DNA from: Terebella lapidaria
Lineage: Eukaryota; Annelida; Polychaeta; Terebellida; Terebellidae
Length of the DNA: 64,000 nucleotides
Direction: 5' to 3'
Assembly: GCA_949152475.1 (NCBI GenBank)
Contig: OX424564.1
Coordinates: 32,672,165 to 32,736,164 of the forward strand
Shown here piece after piece: positions 48,458 through 61,300 of the stretch; the first letter of the stretch is position 1, and each line of letters starts with the position of its first letter. Under the pieces are notes generated by a model that did no database searches, was not told where the DNA came from, and saw nothing but the letters and a program-made list of their open reading frames with translations. The position numbers and the translations under genes are program-made.

Positions 48458-48986
48458 GTGCATGCACACCCCCCCCCCCACACACACACACACACATTTC
48501 TAGCACAAGCCACTAACACCCCCCCCCCCCCTTTCACACACTTTCAGTTCATAAACAACATATCACATACACTTTACGTAATTCACTATATAAACAACAA
48601 AACTGCAAATGCAACACACAGTCCTTGCCCAATCAAGTGTATCCGTCAGGAAAGCTTTGGATCTATTACTCGCTACAGAAACTGCGGCCCAAGTACCGTA
48701 CACTGCTCCTTAATACTACTCGTCCACTGAAAACGTACCATTTAATCCGTCTCACACCTTTTTAATCCTTATTGAATATAGAGGAAGGCGCAGGATATGA
48801 TACTTGGGCCGAAACTGCTTCACCACATGACTCAGCTCATAGATTTCTACATTCAACCCCAGCCGTTGTTATGGCTACAGTATACATGGTTCCAATTCAG
48901 TGTGTTTCTGGTAGACTCGCACTGTGCCTTCGAGCTGTTTTCTCCCCCTAGTAACGCGTTTGTGAGTATTGCTCAAGTGGAACACC

Positions 48987-49201
48987 TATAAAAACAAACG
49001 CGGCAAAAGGCGCGCTCACTTTGAAGCAGTAAGCTACGTGATGAAAAATGGAACACATGGATACGATGCATGCGGATATAAACGCGTGTTCTGACGCGCT
49101 TGTTTGTTGGATACTGTTGCAAAATCTTATTCCTGGGAATGACTCAAAATTTTGGTGTAACCAGATGCAGTACATGAACAACATACCAGATTTGTAAACC
49201 G
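48987..49201 (+). promoter_or_regulatory. Possible TATA promoter with short 5' exon
   Basis: TATAAAA at 48987-48993 is followed about 55 bases later by ATG 49048, which opens 49 codons ending at TAA 49195-49197. A GTGAGT donor stands at 49202. An acceptor (GTTGCAG) near 49,609 is followed by an open stretch. The spacing resembles a gene start, but no protein family is recognised and chance cannot be excluded. Confidence 0.25.
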
Positions 49202-49948
49202 GTGAGTATATCACTTATTTCTTTGAATTCAATACAAAATCAGCATTTTCTCCTTCTGCATTATCTAACGGGTTGTACCCGTGTACAAAGAATTGAATCA
49301 TAATTTCTGCCCGAACAAATATCTTTATTCTGCGTTCTTTCAATCCTTATAAGAAAATAAAAAACGATTTGTACACATGTATTTACAGAATTCCTCGTAA
49401 AATCACTACGGCGATTATAAAGTTTGATCCATGACTTCAACGTACGACTGGTAGGTAAAAGTTTGTGTGCTATTCGTGCATTTAATTCATATGCGGGGTG
49501 AAAGTTCTGTTAAAATTGTTCCCATATTACATATGCTGAATAGCTATAAACTAGATTTTAAGAGGAAAAATCAAACATTCATGTTTGTATATTTCATTCA
49601 TGTTGCAGGAAAATTACGTTATGCGTGATCTCTGGAGGCTTCGCCAGGATTCCGGTACATTTGCGGATGTGGAATATCGCAGGACTATTATCAAAACCTC
49701 CGGATTTCGAAGGATGTATATATCCACAATGTTTTCACTGGATTTCTGCAGAAGGCGGATGATTTCATGAACCAAATGTCCAAAAATTAACAAAACTGTT
49801 GTGACCCATGGATTAAACTCGCACACCAGAACGATTAGCTGTTTATGTACATCGAGTAATATAAGTCTGATACATGTATATGCTTGGCAATAAAAAATAC
49901 AATCCCGGTGTGTTTACTCTGTCCACCAGTATTGATTTATTTTCATTC

Positions 49949-50003
49949 AATACCTGGGACAGGTATTTATTGGAAATAAATACCTCCCACAGAGGTATTT
50001 ATT
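49949..50003. repeat. Two adjacent hairpins sharing AATACCT arms
   Basis: AATACCTG (49949-49956) pairs with CAGGTATT (49960-49967) around a 3-base loop. Then AATAAATACCTC (49975-49986) pairs exactly with GAGGTATTTATT (49992-50003) around a 5-base loop. The four arms are versions of one AATACCT word in alternating orientation. Confidence 0.7.
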
Positions 50004-50790
50004 ACAAATAGATAACTGCTCGAGACAATGGAATCATGCACTATTGTAAACTAATGTGTTGTAACTCTCGAGTATTGACATACTAGTACAATCATTGCCG
50101 TGAACAAAAACAACTATTTCAAACATAAAAGATATCCAAGATGTTTTCTGATTGACTCATCATAATTTACACCTGCATGAGAACTTGGAAAATTAATTTC
50201 GGCGAAATGGAACAAGGTAATAGACACTCAAGTATATATAAGGTAAAATATTTTAATAAAAAAAGCTGTAGATATTTTGTTTCAATAGCTGTGTTTCTGT
50301 TTCGAGTGATGTTAATATCACTGAAATCCCCTACGAGAGTCTATTCATTACCAACACCAATATCAACCTTCAGAGCAAGTTTCGCTGTTTTCAATTTGTA
50401 ACGTGAAACACACTAAGGCAACCACCACAAACTGAAAAGGATGTAATTAATTGAATTATCGCCATGCACAGAATTAGAGCTCACATTATAAAAGGAATGT
50501 TGATACCTTATATGAGTATTTTTGACGAAACATGTGTAGTGTTATTCACATAATTTGGTTACTCAATCTGCTAAAATGTGTCCAATGAATGTTTACATGC
50601 TTCTTTCTAACTTTATGAACATCCCATCATTATGACAGGCAATACATGTGTGAAATGAGATATTCACTCGTATATTGCCTGCAAATACAAATGTCATTTC
50701 ATCATTTTCAGCTGAACCATGCTCTTGATTTCTTCATAAGCTGATGAAACCCTGTTGAAGTTGTGGACCTTCCACATATAGTCCCAAAGT

Positions 50791-51498
50791 TACGGAAGCC
50801 CATAGATGACATGCGCGTAAAAAAATTATGTCTTTTCCAGCAAAAAGCTAGCACGTTCGAACGTGGAAACCTTAAACACTATCACGTTCGCACGTGGAAA
50901 CAGTTAAGGCTACTGCGTTCACACGTGGAAAGTCCGAGGTTACCACGTTCACACGTGGAAGCATTTAACGCTTCCACGTTCGCACGTGGAAACTTCAGGA
51001 GCTACCTCGTTCGCACGTGCAAAGATCTGGGTGTGGTAGCATCAAATGCTTTCACGTGTGAACGTGGTAGCTTTTAATCTTTCTACGTGTGAACGTAGAA
51101 ACCTAAATCTTTCTACGTGCGAACATGGAAAGGTATCTATGCTTCCACGTCTGAACGTGGTAGCTTTGAAACTTTCTACGTGTGAACGTGGAAACCTACA
51201 TCTTTCTACTTTCGAACGTGGAAGGTTTTAAATTTTCTACGTGCGAACGTGAAAGCATATAATGTTTCCATGTGTGAACGTGGTAGCTTTGAACTTTCTA
51301 CGTGTGAACGTGGAAGCCTAAAACCTTTCTCCGTGCGAACGTGATAAGTTTTAAAGTTACCACGTGCTAACGTAGTAGCGCTCAATGCTTCCACGTGCGA
51401 ACGTGGTAGTTTTGAACTTTCTACGTTCGAACGTGCAAAGTTTTTAATAGAAAAAAACACCATTTTTTCCCCGCACATGTCACCTATGAGTTTCCATA
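50791..51498. mobile_element. Fold-back (FB-like) transposable element, 708 bp
   Basis: The ends are imperfect inverted repeats: left TACGGAAGCCCATAGATGAC and right (reverse complement) TATGGAAACTCATAGGTGAC, continuing through ATG...GCG and an A-rich run. It is flanked by CAAAGT (50785-50790) and CAAATT (51499-51504), an imperfect 6-bp target duplication. The paralogous site at 58,404-58,415 has CAAAGTCATATC without the insert, which confirms the ends. The interior is entirely a subrepeat array. Known FB-type elements (Drosophila FB, echinoid TU) are built the same way, with subrepeat-rich inverted arms and no coding sequence in the short forms. Confidence 0.85.
50852..51436. repeat. Array of 19 palindromic subrepeats, about 30.6-bp period, with orientation flip
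   Basis: Each unit is a 14-16 bp imperfect palindrome plus a spacer of about 15 bp. The first six units (centres about 50859, 50890, 50921, 50951, 50982, 51012) have the CGTTCRCACGTGG orientation. The next thirteen (51060, 51090, 51120, 51152, 51183, 51213, 51244, 51275, 51305, 51336, 51366, 51397, 51428) have CACGTGYGAACGTGG. Spacing is 30-32 bp throughout except one 48-bp step at the flip. Spacers recur in a 3-4 unit pattern. Weak protein-like open frames across the array arise from the repeated codons. Confidence 0.9.
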
Positions 51499-52130
51499 CA
51501 AATTCATATCACAGTCATAACACATTAAACCAGAGTTTGAAGCCTTTGTATGTCACTGTTTGATGGTCTCCCTCACATACCAGAAGAGCTGTTATGATCA
51601 TCTCGAAGTATGCATCAGTCCACACGTGGCACCGAATTTTCAGATATGCTAACTTTCAGCAAATAACTTTCTGCACATATATTCAGCACAATCCAATATA
51701 TATCAGGATTAATCTTTCAAAGTTATTCAACAGGTCACATTGACTGAAATCTGTAATATTTTGCTTCATTTGATATCAACAGTCCTGAAAACACTACATT
51801 TTTGTCATAGTTATCTGCTTGTTTCATTCTATAATGAACAAGCTGTGATGTGTTCCAGAATAAAAATAATTATTTTTATTTCCGTGAATTATAGTCACTT
51901 GATATTTGACACGTTGATAACAATGCCCTTTGTGTGAGATGAATTGCTCTTTCACACTTGATTATATTGAAAATTTTCCACAAAGGATATCATTTGAAAG
52001 GAGTCCAAAACTAGATACTTTTTTGTCAAAATGAGATGATAATTTTATATGTGGCTACTATTACCTATTCACTACGGCACCACACTAGGATAACTTTCAG
52101 AAGACTTCAATAGTTTTGTTGTGTAATTAA

Positions 52131-52836
52131 CCTTTTCACTACTCATGGTTACGCTGCGTAACCATACCACACCCCTCCTGCTGTACTGATGGTTACGCTG
52201 CGTAACCATAACTTTGACAACCAATAAGTGTATAGGTAATTGTCCACTGATTGTATTTAATGTTATATATACCCTAGAATGTACCAACACGCTAAACTAG
52301 CACATACATATTGCGATCGATTAAAATTTAGGAGCTTAATTGACTGCTTAGTTAATTGAATAATTAATTTGTCATCAACCTTGTGACGTCACAGGTACCG
52401 ATTACAATGGGTCAGACTACTGACAATTTTCACTAAAACTTTAATATCTCCATAACTAATCAAGATATTGACATGCTGTAAACACTATCAAAACCCACGA
52501 TAATCACTTCATCACAAATATAGAAGACTACAAGTCCTCAAGTAAAACGTATTGGATTATATCTCATTACAAATTTGAATATGGCTGTATGATAAAGAAA
52601 ATGGAAATAGCCATCTGTTTAGTCCCTAGATTTTTTTCTTGTTTCCACGGTAACTGATGAAATGGGGTTGAAAAATATACTATATAGGAATAGCACACTA
52701 AAATATGACTTTATTTTCACACCGAATTATTCTGAGACATCTTTTAATAAGAATAATCAAACATATAGAGATCCTATCAATTCATACATGAATCGGCTCA
52801 GTATGGAGGCTGAGGGGCGGGTCAGTAGCGAAAAGG
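52131..52836. mobile_element. piggyBac-like non-autonomous element, 706 bp
   Basis: The terminal inverted repeats CCTTTTCACTACT (52131-52143) and AGTAGCGAAAAGG (52824-52836) are flanked by TTAA on both sides (52127-52130 and 52837-52840). The paralogous site at 59,034-59,037 has a single TTAA and no insert. TTAA duplication with C-starting ends is the signature of piggyBac transposition. Near the left end are two copies of a 21-bp perfect-looking palindrome beginning ATGGTTACGC (52145-52165 and 52189-52209). No transposase frame is present, so movement would depend on an enzyme from elsewhere. Confidence 0.85.
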
Positions 52837-55800
52837 TTAAACATTCATATGTAATACCGTCGATTATTATGCATGCATCAATGTTCTTTAACAATATTCT
52901 AATGAATAGAAAAATTGTTGGTGAGGTCATGTCTTCTTGATTTATCACATAGGAGTGCGATTCAGATAGCATCAGTGTTTTTTGTATCCTAAATCATATG
53001 GAAGGAAGTAGGACATTCATTTTTGTTTGTTATGGAGCTCAATTTAAATATATTGATTTCATACCAGTGAGCTGATGCCCTTGGAACAATGTCTTATTGT
53101 TATCTATATATGAATACGATAAATTTTCTCCACTGTAGAGAAAATATGACGTCCAAAAGCTTGATGAACCACTCCCCAGGAGATCGGTAGCCATTGTGAC
53201 GTAACCTATTACCATATGAGACTAGTCTTTGGCCGGATCGTTCCAAATATTTTCATATGGACGGTGGAAAAAATCAAAGCTTAGCGATGGAGAAGTAACC
53301 TCTGGAACCTAACCCAGCCGTAACCGTTGGGTATGGAGATATAAAGTCGTCCCACTCCCTCACGGGTCAGTGGGGATATGTGGGCGCTGTCCATGGAGGT
53401 GACACTGGTTTACATGGATAGCTAAGAGACAGTGGGCTGGGAATTAGCTGGGCCGTGGATTATTACCCGTCCCGATAGCTGGACGGAACCCTTCTTTTGC
53501 CACCTTTAGTCATGAATGACCTTTCCCAACGCTTCGATAAAAGTATGTAGCAGGGACACATCATTGGAGACATATATGATGAAGCTTGGCACCAGAAAAA
53601 ATATAAATAGGTGATCATTCAGTATTTCCCATGGGAATATTCACATGAGATCTGGTGGTCTTCATTTAATGTGAGATTGCATAATTTGAATCTTGCTGTT
53701 GGGCGATATTTGCCCCAGGGTCAGACCGTTGTCCCAAGGGATGGCCACGAATTCTTGTCCCTCCCAAAAATGGAGATATGAATTCACTCTCTCTCTCTCT
53801 CTCTCTCTCACTCATTTTAGACCCCAGTAATTGACTTTATTTGTGCGTGGGTAGAATTGTCCAACGGGCAAAGGTGGAACGGGATATCATATTAGCAATC
53901 GAGAGACAACAAAAGGTGGAAGCTACCCACATGGAATGATGCAATATCCGGGACAACTGATGCCGGGACATTACAAGCAGACACATCTATGCTTCAGTGG
54001 AGACGACGTATAAGGGTTGCACATCTGTGAGCTCCCTCTGACCTCAATATACCGAGAGTCATGTCCTATGTAAATTCCCATAAACTGGGCAACAATGGCT
54101 CTGTTGAAATGTAGGCACGGTGGTCAGACGTCACGTGGGTTTGCTGAAGCTGTTGCAACAATAAAATGACCGTGAAAACGAAATTGTGTTATTACATCGT
54201 GTTAATACATTTGATATTGCTTCCGTTGCTCCTTGATAATAAATTTTAAAACAATCTACACAGACCACACAAATTATTGTGAGATATGAAGCTATTCCAT
54301 CAAAACATGAGAATATAACTTTCCACTATATCTATTGCTTGAAATAAAAATGTCATGATAACTATAGTGTGATACAATTCCTCATTTATATTTCAACCCA
54401 ATATATATTTATTCTCTCATAAAACAAAATGTTTTGATCTACGGTCACATCCGATACGTAATTAGCTCCATGCATGAAAGTGTGCACAATTACCCAAAAA
54501 CAATGATTCGGATGTCATACATATGAGATCCTTTCTGCAGCAATTTCTTTGATCCCTTCTTCAGGCGATGGCTTGATCTTGTCAGGCCAATGTAAGGATA
54601 CATAACTCACCACAATCACTCAATGGAGTCCCCCTTCTGTCTATCTTCTAGCCCAGAGAGCCTATTGGTTTTCGACCTCATAGCCAGGAATTAAAATGAC
54701 GTCAGACCTTTCACATCACCGATATGATACAGTCCGTCTGATCTCTAGCCTTTACTATGCCTTTCCTGGTTGCCCTGACTCGAGATAGAGGTGAAAAAAA
54801 CCAAAACTGAAGCCCTTCACCCCCAAATCATAATCGAATGGCTCCAGGAAGTTTTCCCGTCGGTGATGGATTCCCAGATTACTGGAATAATTCAGCCATG
54901 TGGTAAAGTTATATATTGGCTTGGCCGAACAGTTATTAACTAACACCCGTAGAATTGGTCACTGCATCTGGCGAGCGAGCATAATCTGGCGACATTGGCC
55001 ATCGATCTTTCAGTTTCGTTTGTGAGGAGTGGGGAGGGGGCACAAAGGTTGTCATTTACGGCGACAGAAAATCGGCATTAACATAGAGCAAAAGATAGCC
55101 ATAGATAGCAAGCGCGGATTTGCTTGTTCAAGTGCATTAACTCCTCGAACTGCCGGGTATTATCATCGCCAATTTTATTTCTGTTCAACAATAAAATATG
55201 GAGAAGTTAGCGTTGACACTTTGACGGCATCCACTGGTGACATATGTGTTATATCTACACTGGATATAATAAACAGAAACCGTGACGCTAGTGGAATTCG
55301 AATTATTGCAATCTTCAAACCGACTGCTTGTTAATAACATGTCCTCCGAGAGCCAAACTTACATAACTTTTTCCATTTCATGAAACATTCTCTCTGTACT
55401 TTGTGTCATTCCAAGCCAGTTCAGATGTCACAACATAATTTGCTTAGCATAGAGCATATATACAAATAAGTAGATCAAAATATCGTAAGTTAAAAAGGTA
55501 AACCAGAAAACATAAATGATGTGCACAATACACTTCCTAAACATCAACATACAATAAAATATCTTACATATTCACATTACTTTTACCGTGTCCGGTAAAC
55601 TGAATTCCAGCAAATGGAGCAAGCAGCCCAAATAAATTCATATTATATTTACAATTTGTTGTGATCTGGTGTTGATTTAGATCACCTCGGCTCAGAATTT
55701 TCGAGAACAATCTGAACATCCAAGATCTGCATTCCAAATGATCAACATCAGTACAATACCTAATATGGCTACCAACCTTTGCTTTCCCATTGCTCACCTG

Positions 55801-57745
55801 TAATACATGTACAGGTAATGACAAGTAATGTCAGTTATGACGAACATGACCTTCAGGGCAACTAGAAATATACGTGCTCCAGAATGATTTATATTAAATT
55901 GTTTAATTCAATGTGTGCATAACCTATATGCTATGCCAATTTTGTCGCAAATCACATAGGCTACAATGTACAGAGAATACCCTAGTTATGTCGTGTTATC
56001 TGTCAGGATTGCAAATCAAATTTCTTCTTGTAAGGTCCCACACTATCACATAATATCGATATTAGCTTTCCTTCCACTGTCCACCCCGATTGCACGGGGT
56101 TGCCGATTGCATGAAAAAGAACACCTGTGACTTCATGTTGACTGCCCATTAAGTGGTCGCTCAGCACTAGTCATATGCGAGATGGATTAAATAATCCACT
56201 CTTTCTACGGTAAATCCCTCATTTTGTCATAGGTCTGAGGAACTACCGTATTACCTCGGCTACCTGTGGACGTCAGGACTCGGGAAAGATTGATTACGGA
56301 CCACAGATACTGGTCACGTGGTATCTTCTCACTACTTTGAATTAAAACGAACATCTCCACAATGTCAGCAAGGGTTCCACCACCATGACACACGTAATCA
56401 TAGCCGGTGGATTAAGGTTGACATCCATGATTAACCCCGAGTCCTTACTCCGGGGATTATATAGTGGACACTTGCAGTAGATTTCCATGGTTAGCAGACG
56501 TGATGAATATGGGGGACTATTTTTTTATATCCAAGACGTTAATGTGTCAGCCTGAAGCCTTGATCGTCCAGGTTACTGTCTATAACTTCAGTTATTGTCC
56601 AAGGTCAAGCTCTCTATGCTTCATGTTGTGATGCTCTACATGTGTTAAATTGATGTCCATTTGATAAAGTTATCCAAGTGTTGAATGATTACAATATCAT
56701 ATGTAGGGTTATGAAAGTACGGTCATGTCATAGCATTCCCTGAAGCTTGACGAAAATGAACATTTTTGTTCACAAAGAAAAACAGTTCCATTATTAACTT
56801 ATGGCCCTATATCTTCATAATGTGACTATCAACCTATTGCCATCGACCCAACCAAAATTTGATGATGATATTATTAAAATACATTTTGGAATGAATGTAG
56901 GTATCAATCTATTACCACAAATACAGTAGATTTTGATGATGACAATAACAAACGTAAAATACAACATTTTGCAATAGAAACAAAGCCCCTCCAAATAGTT
57001 TATCCAAACACACACTGGCGTCATCAGGGGCAGACAATGTCTTAAATGTAGTTGTTTCTATTGTACACCTGATGGAATTAGTATACAACTGCCCAACAAC
57101 CTATGAAAATATTTTAGAAATCCAAAACAAACCCCATGGAACAGATATATGACAAGTACATAAGTACCCAATCAATAGCCAGAAGGCTACTGAGTTGATG
57201 GTATCCTCGGGGACAGATTTAACGTCCGCCAGCAGTGACACCGACTCAGTGGTATGAATGTAGGTATCAATCTATTACCACAAATACAGTAGATTTTGAT
57301 GATGACAATAACAAACGTAAAATACAATCATTGGACAATGATGAGGTCCAATGATACAGAGCTGTATTTTCTCCACATATGACATTTTTATTATTCGAAG
57401 GGGTATGGGACTAGCTTACAAGTAACAAGTTGCTTAACAACCTACTACCCATATGACTATGTGCACTATGTTCTGTATCAGCTGTGTACAGAACTTTCAA
57501 ATTCTCAGATATGTATAACCAACTGTTTTTCCTTGACCTTAATCTCCAAAGTTCTCCAACCCCGAATGCATTTTCCATTTAGGAATAGAATTTTCCCCTT
57601 CGAATAACTATCGTATTTTTATGCTGCTTTTAATTTGTTGCAACACGGAACATGTGAAAAAATGTTTCGTGAAACATGTGAACTGAAAAAGATGCGATCA
57701 AATAAATTACCTCTATGCACGCCATTAGAGCTTGTGTTATTGAAT

Positions 57746-58339
57746 GAATGTTGAAAACATTTAATCCCAGTATCGTGTTGTCGAATCATGAGCGGCGTCA
57801 TTTACACAATTTCTAATCAGGATACTTCATAATAATACGAGACAATCAGAGATTGCAGACCCTCGCCCTTCCAGATTTAGTTACTAAAATTATGAGTTTA
57901 TGACCCTTACATTTTCGACCTGGGCGATAATAAGGGATTTTGGCCGTACTATAATTGGTCATATCAAATGATCGGAAACTGGCCATAAAAAAAATAAATC
58001 ATGGAATCATGGAGTTCTTGCGAATTTTCTATCTTGAACATATTCTCGATATGTCGACCACGACCTGAATTCTTGACACTGACAACGCAAACTTCGCCAG
58101 CTCTCACAAATTCAACATTCTATTGAATATCGTCAGTGGATTGGGAAATACCAATACATGTACTTGAAATACTACAAATCAGCGATTTCAGCTGATGACC
58201 CTTACACTTGCTACCTTGGGCGATAATGGGGGATTTTGATCACAGGACCATCGGTCATACAGCAAATGACGGGAATTGAGCACAGAAAAATATATAATTA
58301 ATGGTGGAAATTAATCATTAATACAAGCAGAGTTATTGT
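57746..58339. other. Spacer between units D and E
   Basis: This stretch has no counterpart after unit E and no recognised gene. It contains two similar sentence-like blocks (CTTACATTTTCGACCTGGGC at about 57,905 and CTTACACTTGCTACCTTGGG at about 58,200, each followed by CGATAATRRGGGATTTTG), which suggests a small internal duplication of about 290 bp. Confidence 0.5.
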
Positions 58340-61300
58340 GCTCTTGATTTCTTCATAAGCTGATGAAACCCTGTTGAAGTTGTGGACCTTCCACATAGAG
58401 TCCCAAAGTCATATCACAGTCATAACAGATTAAACCACAGTTTGAAGCCCTTGTCTATCACTGTTTGATGGTCTCCCTCACATACCGGAAGAGCTGTTAT
58501 GATCATCTCGAAGTACGCATCAGTCCACACGTGGCACCGTATTTTCAGATATGCTAACTTTCAGCAAATAACTTTCTGCACATATATTCAGCACAATCCA
58601 ATATATGTTAGGATTTATCTTCCAAAGTTATTCAACAAGTCATATTGACTGAAATCTGTAATATTTTGCTTCTTTTTGACACTAACAGTCCTGAAAACAC
58701 TACATTTTTGTCACAATGATCTGCGCGATTCATTCTATAATGAACAAGCTGTGATGTATTTCAGAATAAAAGAAAAATTACTTTATTTCCGTGAATTACA
58801 GTCACTTGATATTTGACACGTTAATAATGATGCCTATTGTGTGGGATAAATTGCTCTCTTACACTTGATTACATTGAAAAGGTTCCACAAATGATATCGT
58901 TTAAAAGGAGGCCAAAACCTGATACGTTTTTGTCAAATTGAGAAGATAATTTTATATGAAGCTACTAATACCTATTCATTTCGGCACCACACTAGGATAG
59001 CTTCCAGAAGACTTCAATAGTTTTGTTGTGAGATTAAACATTCATATGTAACACCATCGTTTATTATGCATGCATCAATGTTCTTTAACAATATTCTAAT
59101 GAATAGAAAACTTCTGGTTCATGAGGTCATGTCGTCTTGGTTTATCACATAGGAGTGCGATTCAGATTGCATCAGTGTTTTTTGTATCCTAAATCATATG
59201 AAAAGAAGTAGAACATTCATTTTTGTTTGTTTTAGAGCTCAATTTAAATATATTCATTTCATACCAGTGAGATAGTGCCCTTGGAACAATATCATAATGT
59301 GATCTATATATGGATACGATATATTTTCCGGACTGTAGAGACAATAATGACGTCCAAAAGCGTGATGAACCACTCCCCGGGAGACCGGTAGCCATGGTGA
59401 TGTGACTTATTACCATATGAGACTAGTCTTTGGCCGGATCGTTCCAAATATTTTCATATGGACGGTGGAAAAAATCAAAGCTTAGCGATGGAGAAGTAAC
59501 CTCTGGAACCTAACCCAGCCGTAACCATTGGGTATAGAGATATGAAGTCGTCCCACTCCCTCACGGGTCAGTGGGGATATGTGGGCGCTGTCCATGGAGG
59601 TGACGCTGGTTTACATGGATAGCTAAGAGACAGTGAGCTGGGAATTAGCTGGGCCGTGGATTATTACCCGTCACGATAGCTGGACGGAACCCTTCTTTTG
59701 CCACCTTTAGTCATGAATGACCTTTCCCAACGCCTCGATAAAAGTATGTAGCAGGGACAACATCATTGGAGACATATATAATGAAGCTTGGCACCAGAAA
59801 AAATATAAATAGGTGATTATTCAGTATTTCCCATGGGAATATTCACATGAGATCTGGTGGTCTTCATTTAATGTGAGATTGCATAATTTGAATCTTGCTG
59901 TTGGGCGATATTTGCCCCAGGGTCAGACCGTTGTCCCGAGGGATGGCCACGAAGTCTCGTCCCTCCCAAAAATGGAGATATGAATTCACTCTCTCTCTCT
60001 CTCTCACTCATTTTAGACACCAGTAATTGACTTTATTTCTGCGTGGGTAGAATTGTCAAACGGGCAAATGTGGAACGGGATATCATATCAACAGTTGAGA
60101 GACAACAAAAGGTGGAAGCTACCAACATGGAATGATGCAATATCCGGGACAACTAATGCCGGGACATTACAAGCAGACGCATCTACGCTGCAGTGGAGAC
60201 GATGTATAAGGGTTGCACATCTGTGAGAGCCCTCTGACCTCAATATACCGGGAGTCCTGTCCTATGTAAATTACCATAAACTGGGCAACAATGGCTCTGT
60301 TGAAATGTGGTCACGGTGGTCAGACGTCACGTGGAATTGCTGAAGCTGTTTGCAACAATAACATGACCACGAAAACGAAATTGTGTTATTACATCGTGTT
60401 AACACATTTGATATTGTTCCCGTTGTTCCTTGATAATAAATTTTTAAAACAATCTACACAAACCACATAAATCAATGTGAGATATGAAAATATTCCATGA
60501 AAACAGGAGAATATAACTTTCCACTATATCTATTGCTTAAAATAAAAATATCATAAAAACTATATTGTGATACAATTATTCATTTATATTCGAACCCAAC
60601 ATATATATATTCTCTCATAAAACAAAACGTTTTGATCTACGGTCACATCCGATACAAAATTAGCTCGATGCATGAAAGTGTCCACAATTACCGTAAAACA
60701 ATGGCTCGGATGTCATACAAATTAGATCCTTTCTGCAGCAATTTCTTTGATCCCTTTTTCAGACGATGGCGTGATTTTGTCAGGTCAATATAAGGACACA
60801 TAACGCACCACAATCACTTTAATGGAATCCCCCTTCTGTCTATCTTCTAGCCCAGAAAGCCTATTGGTTTACGACCTCATAGCCAGGAATTAAAACGATG
60901 CCAGGCCCTTTACACCACCGATATGATACAGTACAACCGATCTCTAGGCTATACTTTGACTTTCCTGATTGCCTCCTTGACTCGGGATAGAGGTGAAATA
61001 AAACGAAACTGAAGCCCTTTACCCCCAAATCATAATCAAATAACTCCAGGAAGTTTTCCCGACGGTGATAGATTCCCAGAATACTGGTGTAATTCAGCCG
61101 TGTGGTAAAGTTATATATTAGCCTGGCTGAACAGTTATTAACTGACACCCGTAGAATTGGTCACTGCATCTGGCGAGCGAGATAGCATAATCTGGCGACA
61201 TTGGCCATCGATCTTTCAGTTTCGTTTGTGAGGAGTGGGGAGGGGGCACAAAGGTTGTCATTTACAGCGACGAAAAATCGGCATGAACATAGAGCAAAAG

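Larger units (their letters stand above)
40660..50500 (+). repeat. Long-period repeat, unit C (older, heavily invaded)
   Basis: Blocks appear in the expected order: GGTGAGTGGGGACCTGTGGG (about 40,660), CTACCCTCATGGAGTGA (about 41,290), GACTTCACTTTGACTATCCT (about 42,018), TTCAACAACAAAGTATGGAG, CCTCGGTTACCTGCGGATGT (43,473) and CGTAATCATAGCGGGTGGAT (43,615). It ends with a block like 57,680-57,745. Extra material includes an internal tandem duplication, a MADF pseudogene and a hairpin element. Contains C18 (40828-40845), C17 followed by CA repeats (41920-41952), and further C tracts with CA repeats near 48,470-48,530. Confidence 0.65.
50724..57745 (+). repeat. Long-period repeat, unit D (first copy of the youngest duplication)
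   Basis: From GCTCTTGATTTCTTCATAAG to CACGCCATTAGAG it is collinear with 58,340-63,392 at high identity. It is longer because of three inserts: the fold-back element (50791-51498), the piggyBac-like element (52131-52836) and extra sequence near 56,965-57,330. A CT microsatellite near 53,787-53,808 is longer than its counterpart near 59,986-60,005. Short open frames such as 54755-54946 (minus) are repeated in E but carry no recognised motif. Confidence 0.85.

Noticed and set aside
50852..51436. CRISPR-like appearance of regularly spaced palindromic repeats
   Set aside because: Repeats vary from unit to unit, spacers are themselves repeated, the orientation flips, and the sequence sits in a eukaryotic mobile element with terminal inverted repeats.
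50763..51478. Open frames of 60-104 codons across the subrepeat array with recurring STCERGN-type peptides
   Set aside because: The frames arise from the repeated DNA unit, occur on both strands and lack any start or splice context.
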